From assembly GCA_963734635.1 (NCBI GenBank), contig CAVTIA010000014.1:992001-1056000 (forward strand): 64,000 nt of DNA, written 5' to 3'. How positions within the stretch are numbered: position 1 is the first letter of the stretch; every line of letters starts with the position of its first letter. Under the pieces are notes generated by a model. That model saw nothing but the letters and a program-made list of their open reading frames with translations. It ran no database searches and was not told the DNA's origin. Origin of the DNA: DATCJA01 sp963734635 (GTDB lineage Bacteria > Acidobacteriota > Vicinamibacteria > Vicinamibacterales > UBA2999). Below are positions 27,066 through 37,011 of this stretch, piece by piece. The translations under genes and the position numbers were made by a program.

Positions 27066-27927
27066 ATGACGCATCCCCGCTCGTTCGCGCCGGGTCACTC
27101 AACAATGTGTGGCGCGCGACTGCGCAATCATCGGACACCCAGGAGCGTCCTTATTACAGGGTGTGGAAGAAGTGGTACGGCCTACACCTCGGTATTACTC
27201 CGGCGATGCGGTCTCGATGTGCGTCACGAGACAATGGGCGAGGACGGCATCTCTTCCTGGCTATTCGCAGCGCACTCCTCGCAGGTGCCTTGGGGACCGG
27301 CGCCGACTGATTACACGTTCGACCACATCGTCCATCTGGTGCGAAATCCACTCGCGGCCATTCCCTCGATCGCGACGTTCAGGCCCTCCGCGTGGGAGGT
27401 ACATGTCGCGCCATATACCCATCGAGCCACCCGATTCTCTGCTGCTGCGATCGGCGAAGTGCTGGCTGCATTGGAACCGGTTGGTCGAGGACCGGACGGA
27501 GATCCGCGTGAGGATCGAGGACATGCCCGCCGCACTGGCGATTCTTCCCGGTCGTATCGGCGCCGGGGTGGACTGGCGACAGATCCGGCAGGTGCCGACT
27601 GACTTCAATACGAGGCGGTTCGGGAGAGGCTTCAATCTCTTCGAGAGCAAGTGTCTTAAGTATGGCGTCATTCGGGACCACGCGTTCCTCAGGAAGTGGC
27701 TATCAAAGCGACCCGCTGCCTATGGCGACATCGAATGGGATGATCTTCGAACGCTGGACCCGTCGCTCGCGGAGCAGATAAAAAGCAAGGCAATAGAATA
27801 CGGGTATGGCAGCGCTGCCGCGAATCCTTCCGGTGATGATCATCGGAGTATCAGGAGCCACCTGGACGGTGATCGATCCGATGCTGGCCAAAGGCGCGTT
27901 GCCGAATCTTCGCAAATTGATGCGTGA
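27066..27927 (+). pseudogene. sulfotransferase-like protein, frameshifted
   Basis: The first part has VLITGCGRSGTAYTSVLL, the PAPS 5'-phosphosulfate loop (GxxRSGTT type). It is followed by LLRRCGLDVRHETMGEDGIS and HIVHLVRNPLAAIPSI, which carries the Arg of the 3'-phosphate-binding motif. Near 27400 the frame shifts, and the rest continues RYMSRHIPIEPPDSLLL and LHWNRLVEDRTEIRVRIEDM. The N-terminal P-loop has Ala instead of the usual second Thr. The C-terminus overlaps the next gene by about 120 bases, which is unnatural. The gene probably modified a glycan or lipid together with the neighbouring AlkP-type protein, but is now decayed. Confidence 0.6.
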
Positions 27928-29243
27928 GGGCAGCTGGGGCGTTACGGGTCCGTTAGAACCACCGGTGACAGGCATTATCGCAATCAGACGGCCTGGCCGT
28001 CGTTATTGACCGGGAAACTGCCAGACAATCACGGGATCACCAGGTACTTTCATACTCACGACAACTTGACGTCGCTGGGGATCTGGGACTTCTTCAACGC
28101 GAAGGGGCTGAGCGCCGGCATCTACTCAACGCCAGTATTCTGGCCGCCGCCGAAGATCAACGGATTCATCATTCCCGCGCCGCACGGGCGCGACGCCAAG
28201 GCGTGGCCAGACGACCTGTCGTTCATCATGAAGTACTACCGTCATCATCAGGACTCGAAACTGAAGACACGGTTCGGTGACACCCTGCTGAAGTCTCTGC
28301 GGTTTGCACCACTCCTCGTCGGACGGGGCCAAGATCTCACGATTCCCTTGCGGCTGCTCAGCGGGCGTAATCAGGCTGGCCACGACACAGGATCGGGAAC
28401 TGAGAGCGTTGATACTCCGGAAAGCGAAGCTCGAGTTCAGCACGGCCATCTTCCTGTCGCTATACAGGAAATACCGACCGGGATTCGCAATCTTCACCAG
28501 CTTCGAGCTGGATTTCATATCGCACCGTTACTGGAGATACCGCGAACCAGACAAGTTCCATGACTCACGTGCCGATGCGCCGCCGCAATTGAGCCAAGCC
28601 GTGAACGACGCCTACGTGCACATGGATACGGCCATCGGAACGTTGCTGAGGCGACTGCCGGCGGAATGCATCGTGGCGGTCGTATCGGAGCATGGCATGG
28701 CGGTGGAAGCGGCTTTAAGCGAAGTTGGCAGGTGGTACTACATGATCAACGGCGACCGGATCAAATCGCTGCTGGGAGTCGGCCCTGAGATTGCCGCTGT
28801 GCCGATAGCGCGCTGGATCGCATTCCGAAGGAGAGATGGCGGCCCTGCTGGGACTGAAGCCTCGAGCAGCAGTTGGCAGCAATCACCGTGTCGGAGACGG
28901 GCCTGCCCCTGTTCGGGACGCATTTTCATGCCGCCGACGAGATCGTGATCGAGCTAATTTCCACCACAGCGACTATCCGGACGTGGAGGACATCGGGACT
29001 TTGCACGTCACGATTCCCGGCAATGGCACGTTGCCGCTGGCTCAGGTTCTCGACAAGGCGTTTCCCAGGCGCTCCGCCCACCACGCGCGGGAGGGAGTTC
29101 TCGTCCTGAAAGGCCATGGCATTCGGCGCGGCGCGGAACTGAAGGGAGCGCAGATCATCGACATCATGCCGACGCTGCTGTCCGCGTCGGGTATGGAGGT
29201 GCCATCAGGACTCGACGGGCAGGTGCTCGATGTGTTTTCCTGA
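27806..29243 (+). pseudogene. AlkP-superfamily phosphodiesterase-like gene, heavily decayed
   Basis: Pieces in several frames reconstruct one protein. It starts with VMIIGVSGATWTVIDPML and a nucleophile region WPSLLTGKLPDNHGITRYFH. IPAPHGRDAKAWPDDLSFIM and the FELDFISHRYWRY region come next. It ends VPSGLDGQVLDVFS, preceded by IIDIMPTLLSASGM. At least four frame changes occur, near 27985, 28340, 28850 and 28960. Two metal-ligand positions look altered: the usual GVDGA reads GVSGA and SDHG reads SEHG. The substitutions support real decay rather than sequencing error. It overlaps the sulfotransferase remnant, and the pair may once have decorated a surface polymer. Confidence 0.6.
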
Positions 29244-29316
29244 ATCATTGGGATTCGCGCCGCAGAGCAACACACAAAGCGTGTTGCTGGATGCCCCGGG
29301 TGGGATTCGGACCTAG

Positions 29317-30223
29317 GAGGTCGCTGAAAAACGCATTGTAGGGGATTCAATATCTGGATCGTGTACTACCATGGCGGGCATGCGAGGAGACGATCGCCAG
29401 CCGCGTGCGATGTTCAGCTATGTGTCGCCGAGGAACGGGAGGCGTGGGCCAGTCAGAAGAGTTTCCAACGGAAAGACGGCGACACTGATGGCGATGGGCG
29501 CGACTTCCGGGGGAGGACCGAAAGAACGACACACATGCGTCGACGACGGATCCCGACGCGCGGTTCGTATCGGGAAAGTCGAACAACGCGGAGGCGCGCC
29601 TGGCCGATGCGTCCGGGGTACCTGCCTGATGGAGAATCGCCACACGGCTGATCTGCTCGACGCGCAGGCGACATGTGGCTGTTGCGGGGTTTGCCGAGCG
29701 CGAGGCCGTGACGTCGATGCTCAGCACCCATTGGCGGTTTGCGCCGCTGCGGCACCGAACGGTGTGGGCCGACAAGGCCTATGACACCGCCGACTTCGTC
29801 GACCAGGTGCGCGAGGTGGACATGACGCCACGACGTCGCCGTCAGAACGACACCCGACGTGGTGGGAGCGCGATCGATGCCCGCACGACGCGACACGCGG
29901 GCTACGCGATGAGTCAGCACGCGCGGCCTCGCATCGAGCGGGCGTTTGCGTGGCTCAAGACGATTGCCGGTTCTGCGAAGGTGAAGCTGCGCGGCCTGAC
30001 GACGGTGGACGCACTCTTCGTCTTCGCCAGCGCGGCGTTCAACATCAAACGGATCGTCACCTTGCGCGCGGCGGCCGCATGAGGCGCGACGCCTGGCACA
30101 GCTGGCTACGATTCGCTCCGGTCCAGCGCGACGAACGGAACGCTGACCGTCCATGTTTCGAAGACGTCGCCCGACATACGCGACAGAGATCGAGCGCATG
30201 ATCATTCGTTTTTCAGCGACTTC
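29317..30223 (+). mobile_element. internally deleted IS5-like element
   Basis: 907 bp flanked by a 4-bp duplication CTAG (29313-29316 and 30224-30227). The ends read GAGGTCGCTGAAAAACG and the complement of GAAGTCGCTGAAAAACG, 16 of 17 matching. CTAG is a typical IS5-family target duplication. A full element would be about 1.3-1.6 kb. The middle of the transposase is missing, so it could move only with help from another copy. Confidence 0.88.
29380..30082 (+). pseudogene. IS5-family transposase with large internal deletion
   Basis: The N-terminus MRGDDRQPRAMFSYVSP is joined after about 18 residues to EAWASQKSFQRKDGDTDGDG, a stretch that normally lies around residue 190. The catalytic domain resumes in another frame with LMENRHTADLL and continues VWADKAYDTADFVDQVRE. 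The C-terminal helix ARPRIERAFAWLKTIAG carries the DDE glutamate. The region with the first Asp is deleted and the frame is broken at least twice. The product cannot be active. Confidence 0.82.
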
Positions 30224-30227
30224 CTAG

Positions 30228-30773
30228 CAGGACTCAATAGAATCTGTAACTTACAGAATCCACAATGCCACGGTTGACGTGAATGCCGCAGATGCAGTGG
30301 GACATTGCCCGCTATTGCCCGGAGCCCGGCCACTGCTGCGCCGTGCACGATGCGGACGACTGGAGAGCGTACCCCCACAACATGTAATCCAGGACGTGGG
30401 GCAAGGGCGATTGAACGGATCCGCCCATGTGGCGTTCACTGGAGGAGCGGCGGGTATTGAGCGTCGTGGACAGTCCGACCTGCGATTCGGAATCCAGCGG
30501 CGACGCTCGTCTCACGCTTGCCAGCGTCGAGGCTCGCCGACCGCACCGGATCGGCGACGAGGATCTCGAACGCGTAACGCGCCTTTCGATTCGGCTTCTC
30601 ACACCCGCACTGACTCCTCCACGCGCACACCGGCGCAGGGTCCGCGTTCGATATAACGCGCCGCGCAACCCCCTTCGAATCAGCGACGGTCTCGGGTACC
30701 ATCACGGGCGTGACAGTTCGCTTCACGCCTTCCGAACCGCCACGACCACCGCGGCTCGAGCATTGTCCGCGAC
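30228..30773. other. gene-less region right of the IS5-like element
   Basis: No recognisable domain in any frame. It contains TCGAATCAGCGACGGTCTCG at 30675-30694, which recurs with one mismatch at 47656-47675. No promoter or RNA could be assigned. Confidence 0.35.
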
Positions 30774-30985
30774 TTGTGGCAGATGCATCGACCCCAGAAA
30801 CTACAAGCGATATTGACCGCTGCAATTTTTCAGACTGACGCCGGCCGCGAGCTGCGCGTGGGCTTCACCATCGACAATCTGATTCACTCGCAGTTGTCGC
30901 GCGCTGGCGATGATGCGCTGCTCGAGCGAGCCGAAGACTTGCGCCTCGTACTCCTCGGCCAAGGCTGGACCGAACTTCGCACACC
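30774..30985 (+). pseudogene. fragment of an unidentified protein
   Basis: A short frame (QKLQAILTAAIFQTDAGREL, then DNLIHSQLSRAGDDALLERA and EDLRLVLLGQGW) has natural composition and helical periodicity. It stops making sense at about 30985, where an IS630-type transposase fragment begins. It is therefore either the remains of a gene cut by the IS or part of a chimeric frame. I do not recognise the family. Confidence 0.3.
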
Positions 30986-31360
30986 AAGCAGGACTCAGTC
31001 GTCTTCGACGGGCCGATCGACAATCCCACGTTCCTGGCGTACGTCGAGCAGGTGCTCGTCCCCGCGTTGCGGCCGGGCGACATCGTCGTGCTCGACAACC
31101 TCGTCGTGCACACGCAACCCGCCGTGCGCGCGGCGATCGAACAGGCCGGCGCCCATCTCCGCTTTCTGCCGCCCTATAGCCCCGATTTCAATCCGATTGA
31201 GCTCGCCTTCGCGAAACTGAAGGCCTTCCTCCGCGCCGCGCGTCCGCGCACCTTCGACCAGGTCGTCGAGCTCGTGCGGATCGCGATCGCGCTCTTCGCG
31301 CCACAGGAATGCGTGAATTTTGTGCACCACTGCGGCTACCGCGTCTCTACGGCGTTATGA
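30986..31360 (+). pseudogene. IS630-family transposase, C-terminal fragment
   Basis: Open from SVVFDGPIDNPTFLAYVEQV through LRPGDIVVLDNLVVH to PPYSPDFNPIELAFAKLKAF. These give the second Asp (VLDN) and the Glu (NPIELAF) of the IS630/Tc1 DDE domain. It ends normally with FVHHCGYRVSTAL. The N-terminal HTH and first Asp are missing. The transposase is the end of a truncated element whose left end could not be found; its right end should lie just after 31360. Confidence 0.8.
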
Positions 31361-31368
31361 AAACCGCT

Positions 31369-33318
31369 CTAGGGCATGGAGATCGACACGTTGTCGAAGA
31401 TGGCCGTGGCCAGCGTAGAGTTTTGCCCGCTGCTGACCGCGAGGCCGACGTACACGGTCCCCGTCATGGTGATGGTGCGAGGCGTTCCAACCTGCACCCA
31501 GTTCACGCCATCAGGTGAGGCGGCGGCGGTGAAGGTATTGCCGCTGCGGGTCAGCTTCACCCAGTAGGGCAGCGTCTTCCCGGTCAGGCTCTGCGCGGAC
31601 GTGGTGCCGCCGGTCGTCGCCCGGTTGGTGAAATAGATCTGGGACTGGCTGAACGCCACGTACCACGTTTGGAGTTGGCGGTCAGTGTCTCGCGAATCAT
31701 CACACCAGCGGACTGGCTGCTGGCACCGCCTGTCAGACTTCCCACCCGGTGCCACGATGGTACCGTCGCCGGCCAGGAACTGATACGCCAGATGCAGGCC
31801 ATCGGCGGTGTTCCAGATTTGTTGACCGGCGCCTCGCACCGTGAAGATCCCGCCCGTATAGCTCGCGCTCCCGGCGACTCCCACCGAGCCCACGTCTTGA
31901 TTCAGCCAACCAGTGGGCAACGAGCCTGGCGTCGAAGGTACTCCCGTGGTCAGGGAGACATTGTCGAAGGTGGCGATGGCCAGCGTCGAGTTCTGCCCGC
32001 TGCTCACCGCCAGCCCGACGTATACGGAGGCCGTCATGTTGATGGTCCGGGGCGTTCCGACCTGCGCCCAGGTCACGCCGTCCGCTGACGCGGCGGCAGT
32101 GAAGGTGGATCCGCTGCGGGTCAGCTTGACCCAGTAGGGCAGGGTCCTGCCCGTCAAGGTCTGCGCCGCCGTGCTGCCGCCGGTCGTTGTCCGATTGGTG
32201 AAATAGATCTGCGATTGGCTGAACGCCACGTACGCATGTTTGGAGTTGGCGTCCAGCGTCTCGCGAATCATCACGCCGGCCGACTGGCTGCTGGCCCCGC
32301 CCGTCAACGTGTTCACGCGCGCGACGATCGTGCCGTCGCCGGTCAACGACTGATAGACGTAATGGAGACCATCCGCGGTGTTCCAGATCTGTTGCCCGGA
32401 GGCCCGCACGGTGAAAACCCCACTCGCATGACTGACGCTCCCGGCGACGCTTACCGAGCCGATGTCCTGATTCAACCAGGGAGCCGGCAGCGTGAGCACC
32501 GTGAACGTCAGCGGATTGCTGTTGTTCATGCCTGGAGCCACGGCGACTGCGAGCGGTCCGGATGTGGCGCCAGGGGGGATGGTGATGGTGATCGACGTGT
32601 TGCTCCAGGCGTTGACCGTGACAGGTACTCCGTTCAATCGCACCACGCTGTTGCCTTGAGATGCGCCAAATCCGAATCCCGATAGAACCACCTGATAACG
32701 GTCGTGGCGGAGGCAGGAGAAACACTGCTCAGGATCGGAACGGGTTGCGGCGTCGGCGCAGGCTGACTCGGCGCCAGTACCACAACAGTCGACGTGCATG
32801 ACGACTTCTGCTGAGCGGCGTCCACAGCACTGCAGGAGAACGAAGTCGTTCCAACGGAAAACTTCGAGCCCGATGCCGGCGAGCAGTTCGTCGAGACCGG
32901 CGCTACTCCGCCACTGATCGTGGGAGTCAACGTCACTGAGATGGAGTTGCCATCAGGTGAGGTCAATACCGGAGACGGACATGAGATCGACAGAGCCGGA
33001 ACCGCAGCCGGCACCTTACCAGAGATTTCGGGGGACGGTGAGCCGAGCGTGCCCGCGCTGTCGTAGGACTGCACAATGAAGTAATACGTCGTCCCGTCGG
33101 TCAGGCCGGTGATACTGACCGACGTGACATAGCCGGCCTTGACCGTTGCCGTGTATTTGCCTGATTGGGTGCCTGGGACGAGAACTCAGGTAGCCCGCCG
33201 TGTTGCTGGAGGTGCTGTGATCCCACGCGAGTGTCAGTGACGCTGCTTGGACGTGTCGCCCGAAGCCAAGCATCGCAAGAGTGACGACGCACGCGATACG
33301 CAGTTTGTGCGCAGCCAT
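31369..33318 (-). pseudogene. secreted multidomain protein (FN3, HYR-like, IPT and two 190-residue repeats), frameshifted
   Basis: Starts MAAHKLRIACVVTLAMLGFG (signal peptide). A fibronectin-III-like unit follows (SLTLAWDHSTSSNTAGYL, then FIVQSYDSAGTLGSPSP), then LSISCPSPVLTSPDGNSISV. An IPT/TIG domain (GYQVVLSGFGFGASQGNSVV) comes next. Two near-identical 190-residue lectin-like repeats, each beginning WLNQDxGSVxVAG, complete it. The frame breaks near 33170 and 32700, and shifts out and back between about 31745 and 31670. It looks like a surface or exported carbohydrate-binding protein. Such large repeat proteins are prone to both decay and assembly error. Confidence 0.65.
31372..32490. repeat. 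tandem duplication, period 570 bp
   Basis: Two consecutive copies of a 570-bp unit. TTGTCGAAGATGGC at 31391 corresponds to TTGTCGAAGGTGGC at 31961, and the TTGATTCA / CTGATTCA ends at about 31895 and 32465 are again 570 apart. The unit is 190 codons long and encodes the repeated lectin-like domain. The left copy carries a pair of compensating frameshifts. Confidence 0.88.
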
Positions 33319-33752
33319 CGCGTGCCTGCAGAGCAACGAAAGTGCCCCCAACAGCGGCCTCGACGTGACTGGGCCGAAACATCGCACTGAGAGGAAGTTA
33401 GAGCCTTGACGCCCAGATCCGAGGAGGACACGGAACACATGCACGCAGTCACACGTCTGTGTGGCAAACGACAGAATCGGCGAGTGGATTCGGGCCGAGT
33501 GGCGACGAACGAAGCGAATCGCCCTATACCTGAGATTTGCGAACCCACATGCCGAGCCATGAGGCGATCGTCTCGAGGCCTCGGGCTCCCGATCGCCCGC
33601 CATCGGCGCAAATCGACCCCGGCAAGGTTCTGGCACTGAAGCTCAGAGCGGCTGTCTAACGGCGCGATCCGCGCACAATTTGGGCGCACCGGTGACGATT
33701 TTTGTGTGTGTGTCGCAATCACATCTGGGTCCGCTGGATCAAAGGAGGCGAC

Positions 33753-34391
33753 GTGAGGAAATGGGCGAGCGTCCTGGCCGTGGCCGGCATCTGCATTGGG
33801 TGCGGTGAGGGACAGACGGAGAATCCCGAAACGGCGGCAGCAGACGGCGGCGCGAAATTGGACACGCCGGTCGCTGAGGTGATGCTGCCGGAAGGTACGA
33901 CGTTGCGGCTGCGACTTCGGTCCGCGGTTGCGTCCGATACGAGCCGCGTCGAGGACCCAGTGCGCGCCGAGTTGCGCGAGGCGGTCGTCGTGGACGGGGC
34001 AACGGTCCTGCCAACTGGCACCGTGTTTACCGGCGTCGTTACGGGCGTTGAGCGATCTGGACGCGTCAAAGGACGCGCGCATATTGCTTATCGTTTCGAT
34101 TCACTGAACTATGCAGACGATCGCTATGATGTCTCGACGGCGCAACTGTCACATCAAGCAGAGGCGACCAAGGGCGAGGATGCCACCAAGATCGCTGTAG
34201 GCGCGGGTACGGGCGCTGCGGTCGGTGCACTGCTCGGCGGCGGCAGCGGTGCGGCCAAAGGCGCCGCCATTGGCGGTGCTGCCGGGACCGGCGTGGTGCT
34301 GGCGACGCGTGGCAAAGAAATCAGACTCGGACCAGGCGCCAGCGTCACAACGCGTCTGACCGCACCAGTCACGATCCGCATCCAGAGTTAG
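33753..34391 (+). CDS. lipoprotein with glycine-zipper domain
   Basis: This 212-residue protein starts at GTG (AGGAGG five bases upstream) with MRKWASVLAVAGICIGC, a lipobox whose Cys is about residue 17. The middle part (VMLPEGTTLRLRLRSAVASD, VVVDGATVLPTGTVFTGVVT) resembles a beta-rich domain of secreted TrbI/VirB10-like folds. The C-terminal part has a Gly/Ala zipper (GAGTGAAVGALLGGGSGAAK, IGGAAGTGVVLATRG), which can insert in or span a membrane. It probably sits in the outer-membrane leaflet or periplasm. The role is unknown. Confidence 0.8.
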   Translation: MRKWASVLAVAGICIGCGEGQTENPETAAADGGAKLDTPVAEVMLPEGTTLRLRLRSAVASDTSRVEDPVRAELREAVVVDGATVLPTGTVFTGVVTGVERSGRVKGRAHIAYRFDSLNYADDRYDVSTAQLSHQAEATKGEDATKIAVGAGTGAAVGALLGGGSGAAKGAAIGGAAGTGVVLATRGKEIRLGPGASVTTRLTAPVTIRIQS

Positions 34392-34441
34392 CAGCAGCTG
34401 GTGCGCGATGGGTCTCCGTTGGCGCGAGGACGGCCGTCCGC

Positions 34442-34576
34442 GCATCGGTGGCGTCGCCCCAGACGGACGCCAAGGGCGTGAAGGTCGATACGAGTGAGCG
34501 CTGGACGGACGTGTTCGTGCTGCAGGCCGGTACGTGGAAGTGCGTCACCTCGCAGTCGACGACGATCAAGAAATGA
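34442..34576 (+). pseudogene. C-terminal fragment of a DUF4440/SnoaL-like protein
   Basis: A frame ending with VKVDTSERWTDVFVLQAGTW, then KCVTSQSTTIKK and a TGA, resembles the last two strands of DUF4440 or nuclear-transport-factor-2-like proteins (xRWTDxxxxxxGxWxCVxxQ). Only about 45 residues exist and no start is visible. It follows the lipoprotein gene by 50 bases. It is probably a remnant. Confidence 0.4.
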
Positions 34577-35011
34577 GACGCGCGGAGGCGTCTTACCTCA
34601 ACACCTGCAACGCTGCGCGCTGACTCATTTCGCCCGTCGCGTTCTGGTGGCCGCCGAGCTCTGAGTGGCCGATGGCAATTCGACCGTAGCCCCTTGCGAC
34701 AATCTCCCCGCGCCGGGGTTTACCGTCGCGCGCCCGTAGTGGAAACCGGCAGGTCACGCGCGGAACACTATTGGCGAGCCCATCCTCCCTCACCCGCCAA
34801 TGGGCGTGCGTTCCGAGGCGCGGCGCCCCACATGGTCGAGCGTTCGGTCGCGATCAACGCCGATCAGGTGAGCCATCTCGGATCGGCGGATTCCTCGGCA
34901 TATGGCGACCAGTCAGGAGTATCCGCAGCGCGAGCGTTACTTGTTCTCCTCGGGACTTCAGTTCATCAGCTGCATGAGGGTGAGGCATCGTCCACCACCG
35001 TTTCTTCCACG
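34577..35011. other. intergenic region with a dispersed repeat
   Basis: No gene recognised. Positions 34849-34909 match 50114-50176. The last 40 bases differ at a single position, and the shared frame reads SHLG(S/A)ADSSAYGD. It lies downstream (3') of the PD40 remnant. Confidence 0.5.
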
Positions 35012-36412
35012 TCAGGGCTTCCGCGGCGCGAGGCGGCGGAGCTCCTCAAAAAAATTGAACGCGAGCACCACGGTGGTTTCCATCGACACAGGAGCCGACT
35101 CTGGCGTCCACGCGCCGATTACGCGTGGCCATCTGGGTGCAAATCGAACGCACGGCCAGCGAAGCCCACGAGCCCACGGGACCGTGTTGCGGCACGCGCC
35201 GACGCCCAAGCCTCGGGGGTTCGGCACGGAACGAATCGCCTTTCACACTGTAGGCGGCGACCATCACCCGTTCATCCGGACCTAGGTGCACCACCTCGCT
35301 CCGTGCGCGTGACCAGATAGGATCGCTGCCCTCGGGTGCGACCAGCCATTGCCCGCCAGGCCCTGGATACGGTCGGACGTATACCCCGTTGCGGCCCGAT
35401 TCGTTCGAGGCATACGCAATCCAGTTTCCATCAGGTGAGAACGCCGGGCTCGTCTCCTGGACCGGCGTGTTGAGGAACGGTATGGGCGCACCAGGAGCCG
35501 CGCCACCCTTCTGGTTCAGTGGGAGCAGCATGATGTCGGAGTTGGTCGTCGGGTTGTTCTCGATGAACGCCATGACGTCGCCGTTCGGATGCCAGGATTG
35601 TGGCGTGAGCGGGTTGCGGCTCTGACTCAGTGGATCGGACTGCCCACCGCCATCGGCACGTTGCCAGTGTAGGTTGAACGCAAACTGACGGCGATTCGAG
35701 CGGAACACGATACGCCCGCCGTCTGGCGTCCAGAGGGGCATCCAATCTTCGCCAGGGTCGAACGTGAGTCGCGTCGGCACATCGCGATCCCAGTCGTAGA
35801 TCCAGATGTCGGTCTGCTGTCCGTCGAAGATGTCGACCGCCAGCCGATGGCCGTCCGGCGATAGCCGCGGATTGCTCCAGTCCGACGGGGCAGCTTTCAG
35901 CGGCGCGATACCTCCATCGCGGGTCAGCCACTGGAGCGGCTGCGCCAGGCCCGCCTCGACTGCTATGTATGCCGCGGTGCCGGTGGCCGACACGTCGAAC
36001 TGCGCGGCCCCATTCCCCACGGTGCGCGGAGATCCGCTCCAGGATGGGCACCGGCGAGCCCACGGTCTCCAGACGCTGAAGGTCAACGGCACGGCGAACA
36101 GACCGCCCGTCGTGCACGTAAGTCAGATGCCCACTTCGCAGATAGCGACCGAAGAACCCACCCTTCAGAATGACCTTCTGGTCTCCGCCCGGCAGCGGGT
36201 GTACCGACGATCTCGCCGTCGTTGTAGTTTCCCAGATTGAGCGAGGTGGAGTAGATAACGCCCCTCCCACCCGGGAGCACCTGCGGCCAGCGTTGCGTCG
36301 CTTCACCCTCACGCAGGGTCGTGAGCCGCTCTGGCGCGCCGCCGTTCGCGCTTACGCGCTGCAGGGGTGTGTTGCCGGACGCATTCGGCGTGAACACGAT
36401 CCAGCCGTTGTC
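35012..36412 (-). pseudogene. PD40/WD40-like propeller of a Ser/Thr-kinase type protein, truncated and frameshifted
   Basis: Reads GSWGDNGWIVFTPNASGNTP, LQRVSANGGAPERLTTLREG, YSTSLNLGNYNDGEIV, WLTRDGGIAPL, SPDGHRLAVDIFDGQQTDIW and FSPDGNWIAYASNESGRNGV. It ends VVLAFNFFEELRRLAPRKP. This is the extracellular TolB-like six-blade propeller that follows the kinase domain and membrane helix in acidobacterial PknB-type proteins. Frames break near 36185, 36080 and about 35240. The kinase part is missing: the homology starts about 100 bases inside the distal repeat B copy at 36519. The gene was probably cut when the island inserted. Confidence 0.65.
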
Positions 36413-36518
36413 CCCCCAGCTTCCACCATCTCCGCCAATCCCTCGCTTCGCTCGGTCTTGTCGGTTCGGGTGGGCTTCCGTCTGACCGCGTCTCGCGTTC
36501 GCTCGACGCGAGCAAGGG

Positions 36519-36615
36519 CGAATCCCACCCTCTCCGCCATCCTGCAACTAATTAACCGTCAGAGACTTGCGTCCCACTGACGCAGTGTCTTCGCCTCGGC
36601 GAAAAACTTGACAAA
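36519..36615. repeat. 97-bp att-like repeat B, distal copy
   Basis: Begins with an exact copy of the last 21 bases of tRNA-Ser. It continues with a flank that matches the 2072 copy at 70 of 76 positions, gapless and in the same orientation. On the minus strand it encodes FVKFFAEAKTLRQWDASL and a stop, preceded by only about four more codons. It forms the right border of the tRNA-Ser island. Confidence 0.85.
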
Positions 36616-37011
36616 CACCTTCGCACGTTAGTCCGGTTCGCGCCCGCGAGTTCACGAACAATTGCACGCCGCCACCGACATCGATGAGTCAACACGAGCG
36701 TTGTTCACCTTGGAACGCGACCTTTCGCACGGACGTGGCAAAATCAACGGAACAGCCGCTGGTGCCGCAGAGAGCAGCGTCGATTAGCGATCCCAGAGTC
36801 GCCGCTCGGTCGCGTCACGAGTAACTGGAGTGGGTCCTGAAGAATCGGCCAGCCGATCGGCCAAAGACGTGCCCTAACTTTGTGGGCCGAACCGCAATCG
36901 CTCAAAGTTCGCGTCGCATTTATCGGCTCAGATCATTCGGACGACATCGGCCAATGGATCGGCCATGTTCTACGAATGATGAGTGAATTGGCTTATAATG
37001 TGCCAATTTAA
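36616..37011. promoter_or_regulatory. fic promoter region with repeated ATCGGCCA sites
   Basis: No gene lies here. Two matching operator-like sites each consist of two ATCGGCCA boxes separated by 4 bases: 36844-36851 / 36856-36863 and 36946-36953 / 36958-36965. A TATAAT -10 box lies at 36993-36998. An inverted repeat ATTGGC (36987-36992) / GCCAAT (37002-37007) straddles it. With the -10 only 13 bases from the ATG, the fic mRNA would have a very short or no leader. The repeats suggest binding by the Fic protein's own C-terminal HTH or by another regulator. Confidence 0.55.

Noticed and set aside
276..36519. Integrase or relaxase gene for the island
   Set aside because: No tyrosine or serine recombinase motif was recognised in any frame; only IS transposases are present.
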